Below, piece by piece: positions 31,643 through 42,631 of a stretch of 64,000 nucleotides of DNA. The DNA comes from Amphiduros pacificus. Lineage: Eukaryota; Annelida; Polychaeta; Phyllodocida; Hesionidae. The notes beneath the pieces are model-generated. The model made no database searches. It was given only the letters and a program-made list of their open reading frames with translations, and had not been told where the DNA came from. The position numbers and the translations under genes were made by a program. The DNA lies in NCBI GenBank assembly GCA_949316495.1, contig OX439002.1, positions 14,564,001-14,628,000 of the forward strand, in the 5' to 3' direction. Each line of letters starts with the position of its first letter. Positions within the stretch are counted from its first letter, which is position 1.

Positions 31643-34600
31643 TCATCTAAAATCTTCTGCACTGAACATTCCCTGAAAAAAAAGAAAAATGCTTGTTTAA
31701 TAATGCCCATTCTATTTTTCCATGAACAGAAACAGTCATAACATACACAGATATTTGTAGATATGTATTTGTTTTCCAATCAGTATTAAAATTCTGTCCA
31801 TTATTTTGAACAATTTTTAATTCTTTAGTTGTAGAAATGCATCCTTGCTTGCATCATAACACTGGGCACTCGACCTTGCTTGCCTCGGTATGGAGTCCTT
31901 GCTTGCATCATAGCATTAGGCACTTACCCTTGCCCACCTCGGTATGGAGTCCTTGCTTGCATCATAGCATTAGGCACTTACCCTTGCCCACCTCGGTATG
32001 GAGTCCTTGCTTGCATCATAGCATTAGGCACTTACCTTCGCTCGCCTCGGTATGGAGTCCTTGCTTGCATCATAACACTAGGCACTTACCCTTGCCCACC
32101 TCGGTATGGAGTCCTTGCTTGCATCATAGCATTAGGCACTTACCCTTGCCCACCTCGGTATGGAGTCCTTGCTTGCATCATAGCATTAGGCACTTACCCT
32201 TGCCCACCTCGGTATGGAGTCCTTGCTTGCATCATAGCAATAGGCACTCACCCTTGCCCACCTCGGTATGGAGTCCTTGCTTGCATCATAGCATTAGGCA
32301 CTTACCCTTGCTTGCCTCGGTATGGAGTCCTTGCTTGCATCATAGCATTAGGCACTTACCCTTGCTCACCTCAGTATGGAGTGCTTGCTTGCATCATAGC
32401 ATTAGGCACTAACCCTTGCTCGCCTCGGTATGGAGTCCTTGCTTGCATCATAGCATTAGGCACTTACCCTTGCCCACCTCGGTATGGAGTCCTTGCTTGC
32501 ATCATAGCATTAGGCACTTACCCTTGCCCACCTCGGTATGGAGTCCTTGCTTGCATCATAGCAATAGGCACTCACCCTTGCCCACCTCGGTATGGAGTCC
32601 TTGCTTGCATCATAGCATTAGGCACTTACCCTTGCTTGCCTCGGTATGGAGTCCTTGCTTGCATCATAGCATTAGGCACTTACCCTTGCTCACCTCGGTA
32701 TGGAGTGCTTGCTTGCATCATAGCATTAGGCACTAACCCTTGCTCGCCTCGGTATGGAGTCCTTGCTTGCATCATAGCATTAGGCACTTACCCTTGCCCA
32801 CCTCGGTATGGAGTCCTTGCTTGCATCATAGCATTAGGCACTTACCCTTGCCCGCCTCGGTATGGAGTCCTTGCTTGCATCATAACACTAGGCACTCAAC
32901 CTTGCCCACCTCGGTATGGAGTCCTTGCTTGCATCATAACACTAGGCACTCACCCTTGCTCGCCTCGGTATGGAGTCCTTGCTTGCATCATAGCATTAGG
33001 CACTTACCCTTGCTCGCCTCGGTATGGAGTCCTTGCTTGCATCATAACACCAGGCACTCACCCTTGCCCACCTCGGTATGGAGTCCTTGCTTGCATCATA
33101 GCATTAGGCACTTACCCTTGCTCGCCTCAGTATGGAGTCCTTGCTTGCATCATAACACTAGGCACTCACCCTTGCTCGCCTCGGTATGGAGTCCTTGCTT
33201 GCATCATAGCACTAGGCACTTACCCTTGCTCGCCTCAGTATGGAGTCCTTGCTTGCATCATAACACTAGGCACTCACCCTTGCTCGCCTCGGTATGGAGT
33301 CCTTGCTTGCATCATAACACTAGGCACTCACCCTTGCTCGCCTCAGTATGGAGTCCTTGCTTGCATCATAGCATTAGGCACTTACCCTTGCTCGCCTCGA
33401 TATGGAGTCCTTGCTTGCATCATAGCATTAGGCACTTACTCTTGCCCACCTCAGTATGGAGTCCTTGCTTGCATCATAGCATTAGGCACTTACCCTTGCT
33501 CGCCTCGGTATGGAGTCCTTGCTTGCATCATAGCATTAGGCACTCAACCTTGCTCACCTCAGTATAAAGTCCTTGCTTGCATCATAGCATTAGGCACTTA
33601 CCCTTGCCCACCTCGGTATGGAGTCCTTGCTTGCATCATAGCATTAGGCACTTACCCTTGCTCGCCTCGGTATGGAGTCCTTGCTTGCATCATAGCATTA
33701 GGCACTTACCCTTGCCCACCTCAGTATGGAGTCCTTGCTTGCATCATAGCATTAGGCACTTACCCTTGCTCGCCTCGGTATGGAGTCCTTGCTTGCATCA
33801 TAGCATTAGGCACTCAACCTTGCTCGCCTCAGTATGAAGTCCTTGCTTGCATCATAGCATTAGGCACTTACCCTTGCCCACCTCGGTATGGAGTCCTTGC
33901 TTGCATCATAGCATTAGGCACTTACCCTTGCTCGCCTCAGTATGGAGTGCTTGCTTGCATCATAGCATTAGGCACTCACCCTTGCTCGCCTCGGTATGGA
34001 GTCCTTGCTTGCATCATAGCATTAGGCACTTACCCTTGCTCGCCTCAGTATGGAGTCCTTGCTTGCATCATAACACTAGGCACTCAACCTTGCTCGCCTT
34101 GGTATGGAGTCCTTGCTTGCATCATAGCATTAGGCACTCAACCTTGCTCGCCTCAGTATGAAGTCCTTGCTTGCATCATAGCATTAGGCACTTACCCTTG
34201 CCCACCTCGGTATGGAGTCCTTGCTTGCATCATAGCATTAGGCACTTACCCTTGCTCGCCTCGGTATGGAGTGCTTGCTTGCATCATAGCATTAGGCACT
34301 TACCCTTGCCCACCTCGGTATGGAGTCCTTGCTTGCATCATAGCATTAGGCACTTACCCTTGCTCGCCTCAGTATGAAGTCCTTGCTTGCATCATAGCAT
34401 TAGGCACTTACCCTTGCTCGCCTCAGTATGGAGTCCTTGCTTGCATCATAAGGATGGTCTTTACTGGGAATCTCAAGCACAGTTGGGATAGGATCTTGGT
34501 AGGCATCTATCACATGACGGATCATCTCAGCTATCTAATAAAGGGCAAAAACAATCAATAATTGTTTAAACATGATTCACTTAAATACAAATATTTCTCA

Positions 34601-35786
34601 ACAAACTTTCTTGGGAAATGAGATGACACTTAACAGTATACCATTTGAGTGTTGTATTACAACATTATTTGCTGGGACCAGGAGAAGGAAGGGAATTTTA
34701 TCTACAGTAACAAGTTTTGTTGTTTTTTTTTCAGAGCACAGTTTGCTTACAATTAATCAAGAACTTGTGATCAAAGAAGAATAAGAATTGGATATTTGAT
34801 AACATATATGTATCTCAATAATCTGTTACTTTCTATTTTCAATCAATGTGTGTATGACTATCAGTTTAATAACATATAAAAAGCAATGATGGTTTCCCAC
34901 AATAACATTTTTTAACAGGACCAGCATCTTCAATTATTAGTTCCAAATCTGCTTGATAAAGCCATCAGCAAGATAAAGGGAATGCACTTTCTGCCATTAC
35001 CCCCTGGTCTGAATATGGAGCCAGTTAACCAGCCAATCTAATGGAGCTATACTCAGTCAATGGAGTCATGGCAAAAGTGAACTATGATAATATCAACTTA
35101 CATTCTGGTTAATGAGTATAATGGCAATATCTCCTCTCCCAGTGAATGTGGTGAAAGCTTCTTCTATCTCACTCACACTCGTATCTACAACAAACGTTAA
35201 TACACAACAACACTTTCAAAATGTTAACATTTTTATAATTATATAATATATATAATTTATATAATATTTTACCTAATCGATGGCAAATTTAACAGTGTAT
35301 CACACAATGCTTCTGAAGATCTGTAATTGAAATATTATAACAAATAGATAGTCAGCTTTATATTTTCAAAATAATTTTAATATGCACTTACTTTTGTCCA
35401 CCACCAAGAAATTAGGATGTCTGTGTTTGTTCAGTTCTCCAATACCTCCCAGCAAGAACCCAGTACATGTGTCCTGTAATAAATTAAAATATTAAAAGGT
35501 TACAGTTTAGTTACTAAAAATCCTATATCCTAATCAATCCTACTATGAATCAGGATGAACAGACCATGAAACATATATACTCATTAATTAATATTGAAAA
35601 TGTGGATAAAAATTTCAAGAAAGTGGTCCATTAATACTTTAAAATGATTCTCTTTTGGGTGAGGTAATTCAGAGTAAATTATCCTACTGATGTTCACTCA
35701 TCCTGTACCTGAAATAGATTTGTGATACTTACTTCATCACCTATCACAGCCAAAAGTTTCCCTCTCTGTGCAGCTCTCAATGCCAT
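31643..35786 (-). CDS. ATP6V1F: V-type proton ATPase subunit F, five exons, 123 residues
   Basis: Subunit F is part of the central rotor stalk of the V1 domain of the vacuolar proton pump and couples ATP hydrolysis to proton transport. Coding exons on the minus strand are 35786-35733, 35473-35392, 35184-35102, 34534-34412 and 31672-31643, all in phase (372 nt with stop). Family landmarks appear in order: [87 protein letters not shown]. The human protein is 119 residues, so this one is full length. The start is fixed by an in-frame stop 9 nt upstream of the ATG. All five exons look intact and all donors are GTAAGT. Intron 4 (34411-31673) is almost entirely a 54-bp minisatellite derived from the exon 4/intron 4 junction. 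The last exon holds only nine codons plus the stop, after a strong pyrimidine tract and CAG. Confidence 0.97.
31847..34411 (-). repeat. 54-bp minisatellite in ATP6V1F intron 4, made of the exon 4 end plus its 5' splice site
   Basis: About 47 units fill the intron next to exon 4. On the transcribed (minus) strand each unit is 36 nt matching the last 12 codons of exon 4 ([12 protein letters not shown]), then 18 nt of intron starting GTAAGTGCCTAATG. Most copies keep GTAAGT. Some read GTGAGT, a few GTTAGT, and some have lost the donor (plus-strand gcactcaacc). The copies nearest the exon share its CTGAGG, whereas most internal copies read CCGAGG. The in-frame TAA in the intron part recurs in every unit. 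The plus-strand open frame of 893 codons is a by-product of the 54-bp period. Confidence 0.97.
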
Positions 35787-36553
35787 GATAATCTAATTGG
35801 GTAATATGAAACAAAATAAATTTCTTTTGAACAACATGTATACATACATATAGTTTGATATTGAAAATGTGGAATGTCCAAATAAAAGTTATATTAAGAG
35901 ATATTTGTCCATATTCCTAACAGGAGAACTTTCTTGTAGGTTTATATAAGAATAAGGAAATCTAATCAACATTGTTCATCATTAAACAATAAGTAAAACA
36001 ATGTAAATATTTCTGTAAAAGTACAAAATAGATGTATTTGCATAATCGAATTGAGTTCTTAGTGATTAGGAGGAGTAATGCAACAGAATGGTATTAAATG
36101 ACTTCACTATATTAAAAAGCCTTTCCTCCGACAAAAATAAAGGTGTTCAAGACTTGCATTGACCATTATATTGAGAATATCAAACAAGTCCAACAGGATG
36201 AATTATCTGCTCCATGTTATGCTGAATTCTCATACGGATTATTCCCAAAAATCTTTAGAGTCACTATTTACAGCATTTAAACTAGAATAGTCCTTATCGC
36301 CTTCAGTTGTACTAGTGGTAGTCATGGTCAATTCTCTATTATATCAATCCCTGTCGCCAATGACAAAAAGATGCACACAAGATCAGCTGTAAACTTGTAA
36401 TGAATATTCATAAAAATTTGGAGATATTTAAAGAGAGATTGGAAACAGCAGGTCTGCCACTAGGTTTCAGCGCGGTGCACCATGCAGCTCAGTCATGCAA
36501 TTGTTGTGGATCAACGATAAATAGTTTTTCATTTATTACACAAATTCTTCCAT
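35787..36553. other. Upstream region of ATP6V1F
   Basis: This probably holds the promoter and perhaps a 5' UTR exon: on the minus strand an ATTAG lies 6 nt before the ATG and could be an acceptor. No defined promoter element was recognised. Confidence 0.35.
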
Positions 36554-36554
36554 C

Positions 36555-36789
36555 TACCGTATTTACTCGTGTATAAGTCGACTCGTGTATAAGACGACCC
36601 CCCAAAATTGAGGTTATTTTACTTGAAAAAAAAACAATTTCCGAATATAAGACGGGTTGGTTTTTCTTGAGATATCGACTCTGCTACCATTCAAGCTTCA
36701 GCTGAAGCTTGGCGGTCATTTTAAAAGTGAAACGTAAATATGCTTACAATATAAGATATTAGCCGTCTTATACACGAGTATATACGGTA
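36555..36789. mobile_element. Short TA-flanked MITE (left copy)
   Basis: The element opens with CCGTATTTACTCGTGTATAA after TA and closes with cttatacacgagtatata then CGG before TA, so it has inverted ends and a TA target typical of Tc1/mariner-type insertions. It also contains a second internal copy of the end motif (actcgtgtataagacgac) at 36581-36598. There is no coding capacity. A related 145-bp element lies at 38405-38549. Confidence 0.75.
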
Positions 36790-38404
36790 AAACGTAAATA
36801 CGATATTCGTATTTTTTAAATAACGGATATCAGACGTAGCGGATCGATTTTGATTGCGTTTTAAATGATAAATAAAGGTATTTACCCAATATTATCACAA
36901 AACGTAATACGATGTACGTGACGTCCTTTATCTTAGCGTCTGGGTGCCCACGAGACAAAAGTGGAGCGGCCAACATGTCAAATTGAACTTTCATATCCGT
37001 AGCTGATCGATTTTAATTGCGTTTAAAATGATAAATAAAGGTATGTACTGAATATTATCACAATTACGTCGAGAATTTCTCACCATCATTGATCTTAGCC
37101 TCAGAACAAAGTGTTTTCATTATTTATCATTTGAAACGCAATTAAAATCGATCCGCGTGTGAAAGCATTTCTGTCAACAAGGGAAGACACGACTCAAAGC
37201 AGTGGAAACAATGACGAGATGCAAAACTGTGAACGCTGATAATTCAAATCAGTGAAAACAAAGTCAAAACAAAGCATTTCGAAATAATATGTTTTAAATG
37301 ATATATAAAGGTATTTACCCAATATTATCACAAATTATTTTTCGCAAGAATTTCTCCACGATGTAGAACGTAATACGATGTACGTGACGTCCTTGATCTT
37401 AGCGTCAAAACTAACACGTGGTAGAATATTTCTTTGTGTATTATAAAGCCAAAGATATTCATTATATCGCTTTTAATTATTATCGTTTATAGCACTCGAT
37501 CGGCTGTAAATCATCGTGATCATATTGGGTAAATACCTTTATATATCATTTAAGACGCAATTAAAATCGATCCACGTGTGAAGGCATTTCTCTCAAAAAG
37601 GAAAGACATGACTCAACGCAACACGTGGTCGCAATTTGAAAGGCGGAAGTGACGGGAAGAGGCTCTTGTTTTTAGCGCGAAAACGAGTTTGATATTTTAA
37701 TTGCATTTTAAATGATAAATAAAGGTATTTACCCAATATTATCACAAATTCGCTTTGCAGGTCAAGAACAGAACAAAAGCATTACGCAATACTAGCGTGA
37801 AAGCAAATATCGGACAGGCGGACTACTGTCTACACGTGGTTGAATATTTCTTTGTGTATTAACACGCTTTGTTTTGATGCTAAGATCGATATAAACAATA
37901 ATAATTAAAAGCGATATAATGAATATCATTGGCTTTATAATACACAAAGAAATATTCTCCCACGTGTTGGTTTTGACGCTAAGATTAAGGACGTCACGTA
38001 CATCGTGTCACGTTTTACTTCGTGGAGAAATTCTCATAATTTGTGATAATATTGGGTAAATACCTTTATTTATCATTTAAAACACAATTAAAATCGATCC
38101 GCTTAGTTCGATGTCTATTATTTCGAAACGCTTTGTTCTGACTTTGTTTTACTGATTCTAATTATCAGCGTTCACAGTTTTGCATTTCGTCTTTGTTTCC
38201 ACTGCTTTGAGTCGTGTCTTCCCGCTTGGACAGAAATAAATGCTTTCACACGTGGATCGATTTTAATTGCGTTTTAAATGGATTGATGGTTTTGTTCTGT
38301 TCTCGAACAATTTGGGTAAATACCTTTATTTATCATTTAAAACGCAATTAAAATCAATCTGCTGCGTCTGATATTCGTTATTTCGAAAATATGAACATCG
38401 TATT
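36790..38404. repeat. Palindromic mosaic repeat between two MITEs
   Basis: A module containing ttaattgcgttttaaatga and ataaaggtatttaccca occurs at least nine times in both orientations (for example near 36850, 37015, 37290 and 37700 forward; 37130, 37530, 38045 and 38315 reversed). The outermost parts, about 36787-36895 and 38300-38410, are inverted copies of each other and extend up to the MITE termini. A second module (gacgtcacgtacatcg and its complement) repeats too. This looks like a foldback-like composite element. No genes. Confidence 0.8.
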
Positions 38405-38549
38405 TACGTTTTACCGTAATTACTCGAGTATAAAATTTTTGGGCGTAAATCCTCGTCCACAGGTTGCTCTCGTGTATTAGACGACCCCCCTAACATTAAC
38501 TAAGGATTTGTGGAAAAAAACCTCGACTTATACACAAGTAAATACGGTA
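38405..38549. mobile_element. Short TA-flanked MITE (right copy)
   Basis: Inverted ends (TACCGTAATTACTCGAGTAT near 38411 and acaagtaaatacggta at the right edge) match those of the element at 36555-36789, with a shorter interior. Together the two enclose the palindromic mosaic. Confidence 0.7.
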
Positions 38550-39305
38550 TATTTCTTAATGTCAGTGATGTACAATTAACATAAATATGTGAAAAGTAGT
38601 TCTCGAAATAATTTCTTGCAAAAAAGACATATATATCCGAGTCTGTGAATCCAGATCCAGGTCCGTGTTATAGGTCTACATGTAGTATTTACTGCGGCGA
38701 TAGTGGCGCCACGAGAGTGGTTCACCTGAGTGATAATGCAGAACTTCACCTTGTTTCCTATCTTTGTGTTAAACATCTCTAGTGTCATTGATGACAGAAT
38801 AAATAACAACTCATACAGATTCTTACAGTGAGATTGCAGGTTACCATCTTTTGTTTTCTTAATGATTGGATTTTAGAGTTATTTGTGCAGGCTGGTCAAT
38901 TCGGATTGTATGATATTTTAGTGGGCGTGGCTCACATGCATGACTGAACATGGTGTTCCAGATATCTAACCCCAAAACAAGGCAATGACAGCACAGGAAG
39001 TAAGAACATTGAATGACTATAATTTACTGGCAATGCAAGTGACTTAATATGGTTGCTGACGATTTACCTTGCTGACAGTTACTTTCAGCCAATGACAACT
39101 GACCTATGGACCACAATAGAGCTGCATTTTCAGTTTATCAGTAGATTACGGTTGTTTATCAGACAATTTGAAATTGTTGGCACATGCAGGTGTCAGAGAA
39201 TGACCTGATGTGAATATTTTCGAGAGTACAGATGTACTTTAAAGGCTTTGAAAATGGAACAGTAGCTCTGTTGTCGTTGACAGGTCAGTTGTCGTCGGCT
39301 GTTGA
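38550..39305. other. Unassigned stretch
   Basis: A minus-strand frame of 77 codons (38576-38809) has no recognisable domain. No other feature is seen. Confidence 0.35.
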
Positions 39306-39570
39306 CTACACGGAAAAACCATGGAATTCGCTATAATGAAATGGCGACAAGCTGTGACCCCTATAAATACAGCTATTTTCCAAGGACAGTGACTGAATGG
39401 CCTAAATTAACTACATTGGAACCAGGTATCTCGGCATCCTTTAGGAACTCCCTTGCCAGAGTATAAAGGTTGGCAACAAGCAGCTGGTGTGTACCAGCTG
39501 CACCCCTTAGTGCAACCTTGCACTCTCGGCGGGATGCCATTTGGTTTTGCCGAGTAAACTTATAGATGTA
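39306..39570 (+). mobile_element. LINE 3' end, same family as 1-340, 5' truncated
   Basis: The sequence matches positions 54-330 closely, including the reverse-transcriptase C-terminal codons and the 3' UTR. A short internal deletion removes the WNNLP codons. The gatgta tail is interrupted by the TIR element at 39571-40146 and resumes as acagatgtaga at about 40149. Near identity with the first copy implies a recently active family. Confidence 0.85.
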
Positions 39571-40146
39571 CGGGTTGCAGAGCACTTTGCGCTCAAAATA
39601 TTGACCTCATGAACAATATATCAATGACAAGGCCAAATAAAACATTCAAATTTGTTCCATTTCATCTTGGGTTCAAACTGCAAAAGTCGGCCATATCTTA
39701 CGTCTGCCATGTCCTGTTGGTGAAGAGGGAGCACCGGTTAATTATCTGGCCTTTTTTAGGCCAAAATCTTAAGCAGGTGAAGCACTTTGCGCTCGTTTTT
39801 TTGCCTCTAAATGCTGCTGAATCAAAATTTTGGTGATGATTTAAAACTGTTCTCAAATTACAAGGATATATTTGGGAAGTTCCGCCTGTCATAGTTAAAA
39901 CATACGTCCATCCTTGGAACTTATTTGCAAAGATTTATGCAATGACAGAGTTAATAACTTTAGGAAAAAAATGATGATCCCTTGTTCTTCGACACGCAAT
40001 GGATCTTGGGATTGTTTTGCAACAATGGCTGCCCTCAATATGTAAACACACCAAATATGTTAAATCATGGAAATAGAACTTCACCAACAGGCTGTGCAAG
40101 GCCCTGAGCGCAAAGTACTAGCGAGCGCAAAGTACTTGGCAGCCCG
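39571..40146. mobile_element. TIR element inserted in the LINE tail, about 576 bp
   Basis: The ends are imperfect inverted repeats: CGGGTTGC then agcactttgcgctc at 39571-39594, and gagcgcaaagtact then GCAGCCCG at about 40123-40146. TA lies at both junctions. Extra subterminal copies of the agcactttgcgctc word occur near 39780 and, inverted, near 40106. There is no transposase frame. Its insertion after the LINE gives a relative date. Confidence 0.72.
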
Positions 40147-41480
40147 TATACAGATGTAGAACAAGAATTCGGACCCCTGCCCTGGTAGTTGTGGAACCCC
40201 GACTTGCGCGAGCAGAGCTCTGGAGGCTACGTCGGGTTGTGAGGTGTCCCCTATCCCTCGTGAAGAGACAGGTCGCGACACAGTGTCGCGACCTCAGTGT
40301 GAACACCACACACACTGTACACTTATTATTAAGATATCCCAAATATCTTACACATCTAATCTTGCTTTCTGGCGAGTTTCATGTCGGAATAAAATCATTT
40401 GAAGAAGTTATGAGGGATTACACTTCAGAGGCAGTGAATTCCCCCCATAAATGAGCCATCGTCGGTGTTTGGAGTGTGCGTCAAGATTGGCTGTTTCTAA
40501 AGTACGTCATAGAGAGGTCCCAAGTGGGTTGCACGTGTGAAACTGTATTCTGACACACTCGCTAACCAATGTGAGACAAATGCTCACTTTTGGCCCAGAT
40601 AACCTTTGAACAAAGAATACTTCATCTTAACATTTTTGGTGGGAGAATTCAAGCCGATATGAATATCAATTTGATTTATGAACATTTGCTGAACCCCCGT
40701 TTGGACCTCCAGTAACTTGATCACATGACACAAGATGGCACCCACATCAACAAGTTTTGTCTTCTGCACTGAGATTTTTTTCATTTTCGGCGGGTATTCA
40801 AGCTCACATCATCATTTTAAAGATATTAATATGCCAATTACTTTGTGTATAATGCCAGAAAATCAACTTTTTTATTTGTGGATCCATATCTGTAAGGAGA
40901 ATGTCACACTTGATGGGTGGTTTGGAATCTCTTCACGTGTGAATGGGGTGACACTGAAACGGTCATATTGCTCCGACCAGCCCAGCTAGAAGAGAACAAG
41001 GAGGACCAAATGCCGTTTCTCTTAAACTACTGCCCTGGCCCGGACTTTTATCAATTTTTTTGTGAAGCACGTATCAATCTATCAATGTGGTTTAACTGCG
41101 AAAACTAAATCAATTACTTAATACATAAAATGCATGTAAATATGATATATAGCTTACAGATTACTTCGTTATGTCGAATAAACAGAAAATCAATTGTGCA
41201 GAAAATAATCTTTACGCCGGAAGTCGAGAAGATCACAAGATGTCGATGATTTGTACCGCGAAAGGGAGTCCTCCATAAATATTTTGTTATTTATTGGTCA
41301 AACTAGCGACTTACTTGTTTACTTTCTATCAGATCAACAACTTAAAATTTGATTGTTATAAAATTCATAATTTGATATTATGGAATCTACCATAAGGATA
41401 TTTCAAATAATTATTTCTTATCGGTAAATTCGTTGTGACACCAGGTGTTCTGACTGACAGGAAGCTGGCAAAGTTGGGAT
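40147..41480. other. Unassigned stretch with a 25-bp palindrome
   Basis: A perfect palindrome with 12-bp arms, AGGTCGCGACAC and its complement around a central A, lies at 40270-40294. Small frames here have no recognised domain. The right part is probably the promoter side of the TMUB-like gene. Confidence 0.4.
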
Positions 41481-41550
41481 CAAAACATCGCACGATAAAA
41501 ACGTCAAATATTTTGGTTACAAGATACTTTGGATTCCTCGTACGAGCGTG
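41481..41550 (+). other. Probable non-coding first exon of the TMUB-like gene
   Basis: A good 5' splice site, gtg|GTAAGTAT, lies at 41551. The coding exon of the TMUB-like gene is preceded by an acceptor (ttattttgtag) ending at 42611, so a 5' UTR exon must lie upstream. This is the best candidate end. Its start is not determined. Confidence 0.4.
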
Positions 41551-41734
41551 GTAAGTATATTTTTTTGTATATGCAATGATTTATTCTAGTTTGCAAATTA
41601 CGACCCATAATGCAGGTGTAAATGTATCTAGTTTAAACTCTCTGGGATATGCGTGACCCCGATCCAAATCATGAAGTCTGGAAAGGGGCTGTCATTTGCC
41701 GGTGTGTAAAGTACGGATTTCAGTTCTCACCGAC

Positions 41735-41793
41735 CAAACTTACGGGATGCCATTTGGTTTTGCCGAGTAAACTTATAGATGTAGATGTAGATG
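41735..41793 (+). mobile_element. Very short LINE 3' tail
   Basis: About 45 bp match the last part of the LINE 3' UTR (gggatgccatttggttttgc) and are followed by three gatgta-type units. It is a strongly 5'-truncated insertion of the same family as 1-340 and 39306-39570, inside the presumed first intron of the TMUB-like gene. Confidence 0.8.
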
Positions 41794-42631
41794 TGAGTGG
41801 GCAGTGATGTTTCATGTGTGCCAGACCTAAACTCCTGTCTTCTTCCAGCAGAAAATCATGTTTTACTGAACCTTCTTCAAGTTCTTGACATCTTGTCCAA
41901 TCCATGCATTGCTGGCTTTGGCATTGACTATTCCTTACAACTTTCAGAACCTTGCTGTAGGGCTAACAACCGTAAATTTCGTGCATTTTGGTCTTTGTCG
42001 GTTATTATATTATCCAACAAAACACGGTCAGTAAATTATATGTGTGCTATAATGTGTGATGAAAATCGGCCGAGAACTGACAGAGCAGTGCCCGTTTGTG
42101 TGTTTTTGTAACAAAATGCTTCTTCCACATGTGCATATTGTCACATTGGCGAGGTCACTGGGTGCAATCTCCATAACTATTGATTTATACCAATCATATC
42201 GTTTATTCTTTGAAAAAAATACTATGTTTCATTTGTTGTGTGTTTACAAGACAATTTCATAATTATCAGCCAATCCTATGCGCGAATCCTATGGTTGTTA
42301 GCTCTATTATATGTTTGTTGTCTCCACTCATTTCCAAACCAATCCTGTCAACAACAACAAAATAATTATCCAAGAAACAGAATATTAATAAAGTAAAATA
42401 TGTTTAATTATAATTTATTTTAGAATATTCCTGGATTCTCAACCTCATGAGAACAATCAGCTGATAAGCCCCTTGGCAAGATGGCTGCCATCAGGAAATG
42501 ATGGTCATGAATTTGGAAAATTTGAGAATAGTAAAAGTTTTCAAGTGTTACACAATAATCTTATTTATACAAGATGAACATGAATGTTAGAATTTGTATT
42601 TTATTTTGTAGGTGCTGATAGGGGTTCCAAG

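Noticed and set aside
31880-34561. 893-codon plus-strand frame with a [16 protein letters not shown]-type repeat
   Set aside because: It is antisense to the ATP6V1F intron 4 array and exists only because the unit is 54 bp. Its last part is antisense to the conserved exon 4.
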